This document shows, piece by piece, positions 1 through 12,200 of a DNA stretch of 64,000 nucleotides (position 1 is the stretch's first letter; every line of letters starts with the position of its first letter). The stretch lies in contig NC_063157.1 of assembly GCF_020921035.1 (NCBI RefSeq), positions 21,593,015 through 21,657,014 on the forward strand, in the 5' to 3' direction. The notes under the pieces are model-generated. The model was not told where the DNA came from and did no database searches. It saw nothing but the letters and a program-made list of their open reading frames with translations. The translations under genes were made by a program, and so were the position numbers. Source of the DNA: Rhodamnia argentea (lineage: Eukaryota; Streptophyta; Magnoliopsida; Myrtales; Myrtaceae).

Positions 1-408
1 TATACTTTTCCCAGAATAAAATTTGCCTACGTCTCTTGATGTTAGTTCATCCTCATCGTCACCAATGAAAAGGACTGACGCAAATCAATAATATGTTTCT
101 GGGGATATCGAGCAGATACATGTGACGCTGACGCAAATTGGTACATATCAACATCTTTCCATGCCAGACGAGGGACAAATCCAAAAGCGAATTTATTATG
201 GACCTCAGATCTCCAGGTAACAAAACTCGTCTGTTTCCAGCAAAAGCACGCAACTGATATCTTAGGATTCTCCAATATACAAAAGGGTCAGAAGAAAGAA
301 AAATCCTCTGCGGTTCTTGCTGGCCTGGTCAAGAACGGCTCCGTAAGGACATACCCACAAAACAAAAATCATCCTTTGCTACCTCCATTGGTTTTTGCTC
401 TCCGCACA
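1..408. other. Upstream region of arogenate dehydrogenase, no gene recognised
   Basis: No convincing coding signal is present. A 77-codon minus-strand reading frame (42-275) has no family resemblance that I recognise. The stretch next to 409 should hold the promoter and 5' leader of the arogenate dehydrogenase gene, but I see no clear TATA box. Confidence 0.5.
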
Positions 409-2186
409 ATGTCTGGTCCTGCTCCTGTCTCATCTTCCGCAAGCCTCAAGATAGGGATCGTTGGCTTCGGCACTTTCGGCCAGTTCCTGGCGCTGGCCAT
501 GATCAAGCAAGGCCACTCCCTGAGAGCGACTTCGAGGACCGATTATTCTCAGCTGTGTGCTGATCTGGGCATCACGTTCTTCAGGTACGTGCTCATGTTT
601 GACGATAATGCACAAATGCAGTACGTCATGCGAGTTTTCAGTTTTCAGATTTCTGCAGATAATGCAAGCGCCTAATGAATTGGGATGTCCTATTGCAGCG
701 ACGTGGCTGCATTTCTTGGAGCAGAAAATGATGTGATACTGTTATGCACATCGATCCTGTCTCTCTCCCAAGTTCTAAAGTCAATGCCGTTCCATTCGCT
801 GAAGAAGCCAGCGCTATTCGTCGATGTACTGTCGGTCAAAGAGCATGCAAGAGACACTCTCTTACAAGTAATAAGAGCTAGCCTACACATTTGGTCATGC
901 CTGTTCATACATGACAAATTTCCAGTGTGGAAACACCAAATGCATGCGCATATCACCGTACTCAGTTATATGGCTGCAATTTTGTAGGTACTTCCAGAAG
1001 ATTCAGATGTGCTGTGCACTCATCCGATGTTCGGGCCAGAGAGTGGTAAAGATGGGTGGAGAGATCTTAACTTCATGTATGAGAGAGTTCGAGTGAGGGA
1101 CGAGAAAACATGCTCAAGCTTCCTCAAGATTTTCGAAATCGAGGTACCCTCTAAAGCATAACCTCGGCAAGCTGTATACTTGAGCATGAATAAGAAGAAT
1201 TTCAAACATTGCATCATTGCCTTCACAGTCTTACTGTGAAATACACTCCAGTTAGATAGACTAGTAGTGAACTAAGTTTATTCTCCTCTGTGTCCTTAAT
1301 ACTGCCCAACCAGCAAATTTCTAGAACCGATTGCTTGTCAAACCCTACGGATATTTCGGCAGACCAACGTGAGGCATATCTTCCAATTACAGAATGAATA
1401 TGTATTCTTTGTGAATGTCAGGGGTGTAGGATGCTTGAAATGTCTTGCACAGAGCATGATGAGCTGGCAGCTAAGAGTCAATTTATCACCCACGCTATTG
1501 GCAGGTATTTCCTAATCCCAACTTCCAAGTTATTCCCAAACTCCAACTGACTGATTATCTTACAATAAGAACTGATGTTTTTGTACTTGGATAGAATCTT
1601 GTCGGACATGGACATCAAATCGACACCGATAGATACAAAGAGTTTCGAAGCTCTTGTTCAACTGGTAACGTCAACAAGTGAATTCTTGTTGTTGGTTTTT
1701 TCCTTTTTTGTCTTTTCAAATGAACCTATCGTAAAAGTGCATCATCTGTAAGGAAATAGAAGATATCCAAAATGAGAGCAGCAGACTGAAAAAGTTTTAA
1801 GTTTGGATTTTTGTATTTCCAAGTCCTCTTTTTTCTCTATTAGCTCCACCAATAAAATACAGTTGTCTTTTGATACGACATGCTGACAGTTTTCATAACC
1901 GCAGAGGAAGAACATGGAGTGCGATAGTTTTGATCTGTTCAGTGGGTTGTACATCCACAACAGGTTTGCGAAGCAAGAGGTAAGGAGCTGATGCATTTCA
2001 CTCGGAAATGATTCATCTCAAGTTTCAGTTTGATCCTACTTCTGAAGCAGGAAATTACTTCTTACCTGAGATCATTAACGAAAATAAATTTTCCCAATGC
2101 AGCTAAAGAACCTAGAGTTTGCCTTTGAGAAGTTGAAACACAAGCTGCCGAAGAGGAATGATGAGGAACAGGAAGTAAACCAGTAG
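409..2186 (+). CDS. Arogenate dehydrogenase, short non-plastidic type
   Basis: This enzyme oxidatively decarboxylates arogenate to tyrosine using NADP. Seven exons: 409-584, 699-867, 988-1143, 1422-1504, 1595-1664, 1905-1979, 2103-2186. All introns are GT-AG, phases agree, and the product is 270 residues. Residues 16-24 hold the dinucleotide-binding GIVGFGTFG. Family motifs follow: LLCTSILS, LFVDVLSVKEH, CTHPMFGPESGKDGW and SQFITHAIGR. The C-terminal helical region carries SFDLFSGLYIHNRFA. The start is the first ATG; only about 13 residues precede the nucleotide-binding fold, so no plastid transit peptide is visible, unlike canonical arogenate dehydrogenases. The residue just before SFDLF is Asp225. 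From memory of work on legume prephenate dehydrogenases, Asp here goes with arogenate use and Asn with prephenate use. The TAG stop is overlapped by the target duplication of a SINE fragment. Confidence 0.92.
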
Positions 2187-2254
2187 TGCATGGTGAACAA
2201 CATCAATATCACCTTTATCCCAAACTAGTTGGGGTCGGCGGAGTGCATGGTGAA
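2185..2254 (-). mobile_element. 5'-truncated SINE tail with 13-bp target-site duplication
   Basis: The 13-mer AGTGCATGGTGAA occurs at 2185-2197 and again at 2242-2254. The 44 bases between, read on the minus strand, contain CCCCAACTAGTTTGGGATAA and end in GATGTTGTT. That resembles the 3' end of plant Au-type SINEs. It is read as a heavily 5'-truncated SINE inserted in minus orientation. The left duplication begins at the second base of the arogenate dehydrogenase stop codon, so the stop survives and the insert forms the start of the 3' UTR. Confidence 0.7.
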
Positions 2255-2661
2255 GAACAGCCGCTGATAAATTTCTTTTTCACTACAAATTTACTGCTTA
2301 TCGGAACAGTTTCTTAGCTGTAGAAACTGTCAAAAAGGTGCCCCTCAATTCACTCCAGAGAGAGATTATACTGAGAGATATATTGCCAGATTTCTACTTC
2401 TGGAGAAATACCAGCTCCACACTTTTTTCAGTACCAAACATTCTAGGCCTGGTGTCAAAACTGTGTAATGTGTACAGATGCAGTCTTTGCATTATCCTCA
2501 TATGTGATGAATATTTGAAAGAATATGACTTGGCAATTTACAGTTGGGCAAGAGAAGAAAAATATCAACTATCACTGTAAATGAATGAGCATTTTCTCTT
2601 CCACCAGCTTGCAAAATATAAAGTTCAGAAGACGGCAACAGCAGAGCATCAAGTTATCACC
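2255..2661. other. Gene-to-gene gap, two converging 3' ends
   Basis: This gap lies between the 3' end of arogenate dehydrogenase (+) and the 3' end of the RETICULATA-related gene (-). The plus-strand frame at 2338-2580 has no recognised relatives. The region probably holds the two 3' UTRs and polyadenylation sites. Confidence 0.5.
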
Positions 2662-5600
2662 TCACTTGTTCTTGATTTCGTCACTGCCCGCCTCTTCTGT
2701 TATGTTGCACTGCAGTGTAGCTGTGTTAGGCGAATCAGGTGTCTGATAAGAAGGCTCTGTACTCTTCCTGCTCTGCAGGCCCGTAAAACGAGCAAGATCG
2801 ACCCATTGCTGCAGTATTCAAGCAAAAACCACACGTTTAACACGGTCTGTAAAAATAAAACAGTCCAATGGCATTATTATATTGATGGTGGAAGTGGCTA
2901 AAGAGCAAAGCTAACAGGGAGAACATACGAAGGATAAAAGATGCAACAGTCATGATCGCAGTAAACTGAAGAACCCAATTTTGTGATGGAGAAAACAGAG
3001 ATCATCTACATCTAAAACCCCTCCTAGGAGTTCCAATAGAGCACAAATTGCTAGGCTTGTTATAAAAACAAGCTTTAGTATGTCTGTGGCTGCCCAATTT
3101 TATACCCAGAGAAATAAAAAGGGAAAATTATCCTAGTTACTTGGTTGGCAGCAAATACATTGATAAGATGTGGGTTTGCGCTGAACTAACCTGAGTTCCC
3201 CAGTAAGAGTTGATAGTCCGTGCTATAAAAGAGAGCATATTCACAAGCAAAGTTTGGGAAGCAAATTCCTCTGATACCCGATGCTCCACGATCCCAGCAA
3301 TAATCTGCTTAACATGGGTTTTTATTGTTAAAATCAAAAGAATACGAAGAGAAGCTTATATTGAACGGAATATAGTACATTGCTTTTATTTCACTATTCA
3401 AGAGTGCCCGGCACTTGTTGCTATTTGCAGTTGCTTCAGGCTAGATTACCTCTTATTATTGGGAAATGCAGCACAAAGCTAAACAATGACAGAAGTTGAG
3501 GACATATGAAGCATGCAAACTAAACTACTGGTTTTGGTCGTAACCTCTCTGTTGAGCATGTCAGCAGCATAACATGCTTCCTGTACTTTACATCACGTAA
3601 ATGTCAATATCTATCAACGTAAAATGATAGAAATCAGTGTGCCCTCTAAATTAGTTCATAAGTTGTATTTCTCTTCACATTAAAGCACTTGATATTGGAT
3701 ATTCAATTAATATTTAGATTGTCCAGCGTTCGTTTCTACATCACATAACTCTCATGTGCCAAGTGCACTACTCATAATGTCTATTCATGTAAAACAATAA
3801 TAACAAACGTGTATCTGGATGTGTTATTCAGATACATTATAAGATAATCTGCATACAACTAGTTGCACGGGGGTGGAGTTCATGTTCAGTCAAATAAAGT
3901 GGAAATTTCTAGCTGGCAAAGACAACTTTGAAGTTCAAGACATAGCAGTTGCACTTTCAATTATGGTTGAATGCTAAGTGGCAGTGAGATTATTAACCTA
4001 CATGTCAACCATTTACAGACCAACTAAGAACAGAATATGGAAGCCTGGGCAAACTAAAGGTGTGAACCTTGTGAAGGTTGATAACCAATTAATGCTCCAA
4101 AAGCCGATTTTCCCTCTAAGCAGTCCCAAAAAGAAATGAGTGAAAACATGGGTCTATTAGAGTGGTTTTAACCTAGAGCGAGCTACCACTGACCTGATAC
4201 CGGAGATTTGCTGAGGTTCCAAGAAAGCATCCATAGACAATTGCTGTTTTCAAAATTGGCGATCTTTTGTTTTGATGTCCTGCAGCTAGAGCAGGATTAA
4301 GGTATCTCCGGAGTGCATACAAAATGTTTGAGGCTGCCACAGTCCCAATACTTGAAATAAATCCCACTGTGCCAAGTTTTAAACCACCAAAAAGTACTGA
4401 TGCAATCCGATGGCTCACATTCCAGTCCTTCCCAGCAAGGTCCTTTTGAAATGCATTAGCTGGAATAGACCCCAAGATACCTCGCAAAGGATCCATGCTA
4501 TCTGGCATATTCATTTCATCGGCAAATGAAAGAAAGGAAATAGTTGGGGCAGGAAGCCACACAGTGAAGAAATCAACAACTGATCCTCTCAAAGTGTCAG
4601 TGATAACATAGTCTAGCTCTTCAAAGAAATTCTCTTTCCGTCTCTCATACTGCGCTAAAAGTGTGGTGGTAATTGATATAGCTTCCTCTATAGCTAATCT
4701 ATGCAAGAACTTGGGGTCCGCCAATAGTCTCTCCCTAAAGCCCTGCATCAAAGTCACCTACCACTATTAACTCATTGTGGTGAAGAATAAGGATAATTGT
4801 AACTATTTACGATAGTGACACAGTACAAATGAACAACAAGACAATCATACCATAATGTAAATATATCCACTATAGTGTAAGACCATCACAAATCTTACGT
4901 TGTGACACTGGAGAAACAATCTAAGAGAACAGTCTACCTGAAAACGGTGAGTGAGCTCCGCAATTAGAGGATATTGCTCTAAATCGAAAAAGTTCTGCAA
5001 GACCTCCGGTGATACTAGACCAAGATCCAGACCTTTCTGAAGATCCTGATGGCAATATCATAGCAACACCATCAGAAAGCAAGGTCTTTCATAATGCTGA
5101 GACACTCATGCGCAAACACTTAAGAATTTGAAATTGTCGAAAAATATCTAGTTAAAGCCAATTACTAAGTACCAGTACAACCTTGAAAACATCAGGCATA
5201 GTTAAGTCTAAATCATTTTTAGAAAAAAAGTACTAAAACTAGGACTACACCAAAGTTAACCAGTTACTATTCAGTACAGTCAATAAAAAAGTCGAGACAA
5301 CTAAGTACACTGGGACTATCAATGGTGACAAATTGGCTCAACATTTTATGAGGGAACCATTACCTGGGCATTCTACTTTTACAGAATAGGTTAGAAATTG
5401 CAACCGTTTAGCACAATAGCATTAAGCCATCTCATTTGAGTGGGAATTCTATTAGAATGTCATCATCGTCCCCACAACATTCTCGTTCCAGTTTGTCCAT
5501 CTATTTTACGAGCGTGAAATCATCCATACTTATTCAAATAGTCCCAAGAGGACAAATGATCCTTCTTCCACCTTCTTTTGAGGATAAGGAGAAAAACCCC

Positions 5601-7792
5601 ATGAAGATTCAAATGATGTGCTCCGAAATAGGATATCAAAAACTAGTGCTTGAAAATGATTCCAGTGCTTTGTCTGAAAATTGTACTTAACCTGAAAGCA
5701 GCACGCATCTAGAAGACCCCAAAACAATACACATACGCTGCTCAGACAAATTCAAATGCTCATAGAAAAAGCAAACCTGGGGTAAGGCATCTCGCTGCCT
5801 GCCTGCCGCATTCATTACTCGGGCAATTTCAGCACGGTCAAAACAATTTCTGCTGCAGGGTCTAGCAGCTGAATACCACAGAAAGTCTGCAAAAGGGACT
5901 TCTCCTTCTCTTCGTATGTACTGCCTTTCCGGGTCCAGTAATATAACAACTTGGTTTTTCTTTTGCATCTTCCTCGAAATTCTTGCCGGCAGTCCGGTCC
6001 CTCTTGATCCATATGTAACGTGACTTGCCCCAGTCATTACAACCAGAACTCCATTGGATCCCACGTCTCCAATTGCTTGTAAAATTATTTGGGACATGCT
6101 ATATTCTTCAAGCACTCGTGCCTGAGCAGATAGATAAGAGCTTGGACCAAAAGGGACTCCTTGATTTGGAAAATTCATGTCGATCGATGATCTATGTGAA
6201 GTGAAACCTGTAATGAAGCCTGAACCAGCAGGAGGCGCATATAATTTACGCTCAGCCTTAGAAAGTCCGCGAATGCCTTCTGCTTGAACAGTCCTCAAGA
6301 TCTATTCAAGGAAAAGTCAATAACGAAGCCTTCTGTGAGTGGCCATAACCATCAAAGTAGGCCAGCACATGATAAAACTCTTATTTGAAAGATGGCAGCA
6401 CCTAGAATGCTCTAAGATGACAAATTTAAGACATGGTTCTCTCTCCCAATCATTTTATCAAGCTGTGAAGCTTAATCCAATGAAAACATCAAGTTTGCTG
6501 CAAGTGGAGACTTTCAAAGAACAACACACTCAACTGCTTTGGATTGGCATTGAAAAATTTCCTAAGATTTGATTAGTAATAGCCAATGGTGGCAAAATGG
6601 AAGCATAACATAGCATCGCCTCCAGCATAGCACTGTGTGGAAATGCAAGCAGTTCAAGAATCAATTGCCAGCATAAGATTTAATCTAGGAACTGAGCGCA
6701 TGCAGAAAATTGTTACTTGGCTATATGCAATGGCCAACATAGCTAGCAAGATATGGTACTACCTTTAGTGGAGTACCACAAGCAACAATGCGAATTCCAT
6801 TGTCCCGGCAATAACTCAATAGAGGCTCATACTCCTGCCATCGTTGGGGCGGCCAATGCTTCATCAGAGACTTCAACTCTTCCCCATCAGTCCTATCATA
6901 TGGTTTTACCGTCTTCATGATCAGTAAACAAAAGATCACCTCTTGCTAAGTTTTCATGGAAAAGAACACAAGATGAATCATCAAATTTGAATCAAGTATC
7001 GACCTTTTCAAAGATTAAACCAGAAAATTACTACAACTGTCGGCTTCAGCTCTGCCAAATACATAATAATGATGATAACATGCGCATAATTTTGATTAGC
7101 ACGAACCTCTTATCAATGAACTGATTGACCTCCTCCTGCAAATTGCTGGGGAACGCCTCCATTGCCACTGAAATCGACTTTTCACTCTCCAAACACCGCC
7201 TCCTCAAATTCTTCACAATCTCAAGCTCCAACACCTTGTCATCGCGAGTTGGCACCTGCTCGGCCTCGCCCAAATACACAATCCGGGCATTAATCAGCTT
7301 CTCCCACACCTTGCTCTTATCCTTCCCCACGGCCATCGGCTCCCCAATCGCCGTCGCATCGTATATCCTCGAACTTATCACCTCCTCCTCCTCCTTCTCC
7401 ACCGCCGGAGCCTGCGCAGGCAAATTCTCCGCGGCCGCAGGTGGGGTAGCTACGGAGGATGCGTTCGCCGGAGGTTCGTTGACCGGAGGCCTCTCCTCCG
7501 CCCTGGTTACAGCCGACTGGAGAAATGAGGCTCCGGCGGCCAGAAGAGGCGCGACCAACGCGGTGCGCCTCGTGGTGGCCGGAGCCGCGTCTCGATCGCC
7601 GGCGAGCTCGGAGGCGTTCCGGCGGCAGGAGACGGCGGACGCGAGGCGGCGGAGAGGGACGGCATGGGGCGGAGCGTACCCGGGGCAGCTGGCGGAGGGG
7701 ATGTGAGGGACGGGTGGATGGAGGCTGAGGGCTCTATGAAGGTGGTGGTGGGGCTTCATTTTTGGCGGCGAGGGAGTCGTGGGGTACTTCAT
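2662..7792 (-). CDS. RETICULATA-RELATED 5/6-type chloroplast protein
   Basis: Seven exons in transcript order: 7792-7107, 6892-6763, 6301-5777, 5045-4938, 4742-4194, 3304-3191, 2808-2662. All are GT-AG with matching phases and encode 752 residues, close to Arabidopsis RER5/RER6. The basic, Ser/Pro/Ala-rich N-terminus of about 60-90 residues looks like a plastid transit peptide. Next comes a ChaN/haem-binding-like domain (DUF399), from roughly residue 160 with [18 protein letters not shown] to beyond [19 protein letters not shown]. The C-terminal half is a DUF3411 membrane domain with [14 protein letters not shown] and [17 protein letters not shown]. The protein ends near [20 protein letters not shown] proteins are plastid-envelope proteins affecting leaf mesophyll and vein patterning; the molecular activity is unknown. 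Met12 is an alternative start. Confidence 0.93.
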
Positions 7793-8250
7793 ACTCGCTC
7801 GCTCGTAGTACTACATGGCTAGCGAGAGAGAGAGAGTGACAGAGAGAGCGTGGACGTTGGTTGTCGAGAGGCTTGAGATTCGACCAAAAATAAAACAGAG
7901 GCTTGAGAAATTTTGGATATGAGCTGCTGACTAATGGAGAAATGGATAATTTTTTTTTTCTTTTTCTATTTTCGAGTGGACGTAATTCTAATTTCTTTTT
8001 GTTTTCACGTGACGTGGGAGGGCTATCTGCTTGAGGTGTCATTTTGGGCAACTTGTTTGCACGTGGAACACAAGAATTTATGCATTCGCTTGCTATGCAA
8101 TAGTGTCTTTTTCGTGGGAAAAGGATTTTTTTTTTTTTGTGTGGTCGAAGAGAGATTGTTTTTTTTTTTTTTTTTGGGTCCAAGAAGTGGGAAGTTTGAT
8201 TCCTGAGCGATGGTGCATTTTCAGACAAAAGTGAAAAACCACGGACCTTT
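7793..8250. other. Upstream region of RETICULATA-related gene, low-complexity
   Basis: This stretch should carry the minus-strand promoter and 5' leader. It contains a GA-rich tract (about 7819-7850) and long T runs on the plus strand (8128-8139 and 8160-8176). No coding frame is supported. Confidence 0.5.
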
Positions 8251-8696
8251 AGGCTGCATATGGTAAAGTTTCTGCTTTTGAAAACATATTTAAAACGGAA
8301 ATATTTTTTTGGGTTTCTGTTCCGGCTATGATTTTCAAGAATAGAAACTCGTTTGGCAAGTATAAAAAAAAATACTTTTTTTCACCAAAAAGAAGAATCT
8401 GCAACCGACGTAAGGCGGCGGCGGAGGCCGGGGACCGGTGGCGGCAATGGTGGCCACCGCTTCAACTCCTCACCGGTGACTTGCACAAGCTCACCCTCGT
8501 GATTGTTTTTAAAAGGTGTTCCAAAATCCAAAAAAAAAAAATTTTTTTTTTTTTCTTCAAAAGTGTTTCTTTTTTCAAAAGTGTTCTCCGAAACACTTTT
8601 GGAACATTTTTCAACCATATGCGTTTCTGTTCCGAAAGTGTTCTGAAAACACTTTCGAAATAGAAATACTTTCCAAAGAGTGTTACAATGCAGGCA
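8251..8696. mobile_element. Non-autonomous hAT-like element (MITE), degenerate
   Basis: The left end AGGCTGCATATGGTAAAGTTT resembles the reverse complement of the right end, TGCCTGCATTGTAACACTCTTT. AT-rich arms carry repeated short direct and inverted copies of AAAGTGTT and GAAACACTTT around 8515-8660. The centre (about 8411-8500) is GC-rich. The termini resemble those of the element at 60465-61574, so both probably belong to one family. A target-site duplication is not clear. Confidence 0.5.
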
Positions 8697-9234
8697 CTTG
8701 ATGAACTCCCAAATTCAGGGAAGGGGAAAATGGTCATTTCTTCGCGTGTTCTGGGGGCTGAGAGTGAAGGTTTTGCAGCCTAGGTTCCCGTCGTGAACAT
8801 TTGTCGGATGTTTCAATGCTCGTGGAAGCTTTTGAATTGGCCTACATCTGAAACACAATCTTATTTGCAAACAAATACTGCTGACAGTTTCAGGGCATTG
8901 CTTCGGTGAATGGCTATGCCGGCACCCGAAAGTGATCTTGGATTTGTCATACTTCATTTTGAATCTGGCTAAACCAGCAGCCGCGATTGCCATGAGAAAC
9001 ATCGACAGCTAGCCTAACGTACCAAAACGACATTTACCAACTCAAATTCATAAGGCCTAGTGATTATTTCTGCATCTTTAATAAGCATATGGAGAAAGAA
9101 AAAATTACATCTCGCCAGCTAAATCATTAAACTGAAATTATGCAAAGAATAATGGGTCCAGAGAGAAAAGAAACTGCAATCCTTAAACCTCTTCGAAAAA
9201 GGGTGTGAAGCTCAACAGCGGATTGCGCGCCGGC
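8697..9234. other. 3' side of BADC gene, no separate gene seen
   Basis: This probably includes the BADC 3' UTR. A 95-codon minus-strand frame (8715-9002) has no recognised family and is not called. Confidence 0.45.
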
Positions 9235-12200
9235 TCACTTGATACTATGAAATGCTGGCAGGACAGCAATGAGAGGATCTCCATAACCAACTGGTTCTGT
9301 AAAATCACAAATTCACCACGGGGAATGACATCAGGTACTCACGCCACAGAACACCCAAAAGCATGCATCATTTCTTGGTACATCTGTGAACTCCTAAAAA
9401 TAGTCCCCGGAATACTCATAACCCTGATAATCACTAGTACGGTTCATTTTTCCACCAAGTTCAGTTCCCATTGTTCTCAACCAACTCTCCCATCCAAACA
9501 CATGCAAGAAACTTCATGTTCTTGACGTCCTTCACCAAGTCAATTTCTAGCAAAATTCTATCTTCTAGAAATGGCATATAAAGCAGGTGGAAAGAGTATT
9601 CACTGTACATATTTTGTTTTGGATGTATTACTATCTCAAGTTTGTATTCTGAAGTTTATCATATCATCTCTGCTTTTCAAAAGGCATCTAAATGTCACTA
9701 AGTATATTGTATAGGTCATACGTACTTTTGACCTCAGAAAGTAGCAAAACAAGGCACAGGCAATTTGGAAATAAGGAGAATTCACCATACATAAATTCCA
9801 CATAACGCTTATGAGAGGAGACCCTGGCCTACTTGAATTAATCAGTATCAGAATGTGTACTGCCAATCCTAGAATTGCTCACTACTTGCAGATGAAACAG
9901 CCAAACAGAAGTACAATTGTGGCATATTAGTCGAGTAGGCACAGAAAATTGTTGAAACCAAGATAACAGAAATTCATACCTCCATCATTAACTAAGAGCT
10001 TGAGAACTTCTCCAGACACATCTGACTGCTCAAAGTACAACACAAAGAGTTAACAGGAGAAAATATTGTGGATACCGACGACAGCATTTAAATAGATAGG
10101 TTTTGCCAGGAGTTACCTTAACCGGAAGTTCAGTTCCAAACTGATCCAACCATCCTATCACCTGTCCTTCCTTAATTACATCACCCTGTGATAAGACACA
10201 GGTTAACTTTTAAAAATTGACGCAAAGGCGACTGAACATATGGGCAACAAGTGACAAAAGTATCTTGGATATGCCACGCTGTCTTTATTTGATGATTTTT
10301 GACATTTCACTGCGAGAGTAAACTTCACAATATTGTCTGAAAAAGGGATTTATAGCTAGCACTAGCTCAAACTGCAGAGATTGGATCCCTAAAACGCCAC
10401 AAGTTTTCTTTCCCAAGGCAAGATGACTGGAGGATACTAACTCTCTGTATTGCAGGTCAGTAACAAAATGCCAAGATTGGTGACATGGATCTCATCACTT
10501 GCTGCACCTGCATCTTGGTCGTGCAATAAATAATTTTTGAAAGGGTGTTCAAAGTTTTGAGGAAATTACAACAGATTTTTCAGCCCCAAACAAAAGCTAA
10601 AAGTGAGCAGTACAGGGTCAGAATTTAATTGCTAATCAGTTATATTAGCTTTTGGTCAAACCAACAATAAGGCAGCCCATCAAGAAATGTAAGTTTGTCC
10701 AGCCATTATTAAACTTAATAACCCCAAAGAAAATAAAGCTACACTACTTTTATTGCAAATAGTACCTCTTTACAACTAGGAGGCTGCTTTTTTCCTTTCA
10801 ATGTTCTCCCCCGTCGGAATGAACCAACCTGCAACTAGTAGCATGAGACACAGCAAATCCCATGTTATCATAGACAATCTCTATGGTGCAGACAAACCAC
10901 CCACCGTTGGAGAAGATACTAGAACATATCCACTTGATCCTGATGCTTCCAAAGATGCCAACTTTGTAGATTTTCCGAATGAGACATTTGTAAATGGATT
11001 TGTCTTCTCTGGAGAAGGTTTTGGTGGTGGAACAACTGCACCTGATTTCTCCATTGGTTCAGTTGGGATAGGCGGTGGTGTTGTGGGCGATGGGATGGAA
11101 GTGAATGCTTTTGTGGCCCCTAAGTTCCGCTTCACTTGCATTTCAAAGTCCCCAATCTAAAATGGAGGACAAAGTAAAGTCACAGATTTATTTATTAACC
11201 ACGTGCGAAAGGCTGTCCTCTGAATTAACTGATATTATTAAGATTCACAGGACTACTCTTCTGCAATTACTGTCGTCGTAAGTTTGAGGAATGCAAGGAT
11301 TTTATTCTGGATTACAGAACAGATGATATCTGAAAGCAAGAATGCTTTCTTTTACTTCGCTACCCAACACCCCCGCTAAAAGAAATAGCAATATCCATGT
11401 TTTGTCTGGTGAGTTAACTATTTTCCCTTTATCATTTGAGATATCTGCTGTCAATTAGGCAGACTGAACATCGTCTTTTTCTTTTCAACATCATTTTATC
11501 TTTTCCCCTTGTGATCTCTTTTCCCCTGCTTCCCCATCCCCCAATTTTTGGCATAGTTGATTATACATGTCAGGCTCAATAGCAATCCCAAATACATGCT
11601 ATGATAGCAAAATACTGCCCGCCATCAAAATAGGCATGTGAATTTTACATAAACCTTCTCTGGGAGTACCTAACAAAATGTCTATGCCTGAAATGAATTA
11701 TATTGCTACATCCGTGGATCTCCCAGAACACAACCTACTGTCCCAGTTTCAGTATCGAAGGCAAAATTCAGTAGCATCCTACCAAAGAATGTCAGCATTC
11801 AAGGTCATTATAACTATAGACGACACATCCTATATGCATTATTTCTACATGCATAGTACTGCATACAACATTGTGTGTCGTGAAGAGAACCTTCATGACG
11901 ATATTTGATCTCAGCATTAAGGCAAGCGTCATGCTACCATCTAGCCAAGCAATAATGAAGTGTTACCTTCAGTTTTAGTTCAGCAATCTCAGTCTCGTCA
12001 CAAACCTCCAGTAGCAATTCCTGAAATCAAATTGATAAGCATGATGGGTGTGGTTATATACTTTTCAGTGATGGTTAGTTTGAAAAATGCACTTCACTTG
12101 CAGTTTGTAATAGGGCTTCAAGTCCAAATATGAATTGCAAGACACTCTTTTTATTCTCAATGCCAAGCGACTCTTTCAAAGGCATTAAAGGGACCATATA

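Noticed and set aside
7125-7706. 193-codon plus-strand frame opposite the first exon of the RETICULATA-related gene
   Set aside because: It is antisense to a well-supported exon with high GC content; composition is that of a shadow frame.
8715-9002. 95-codon minus-strand frame downstream of BADC
   Set aside because: Could be BADC 3' UTR; no family resemblance and no separate promoter.
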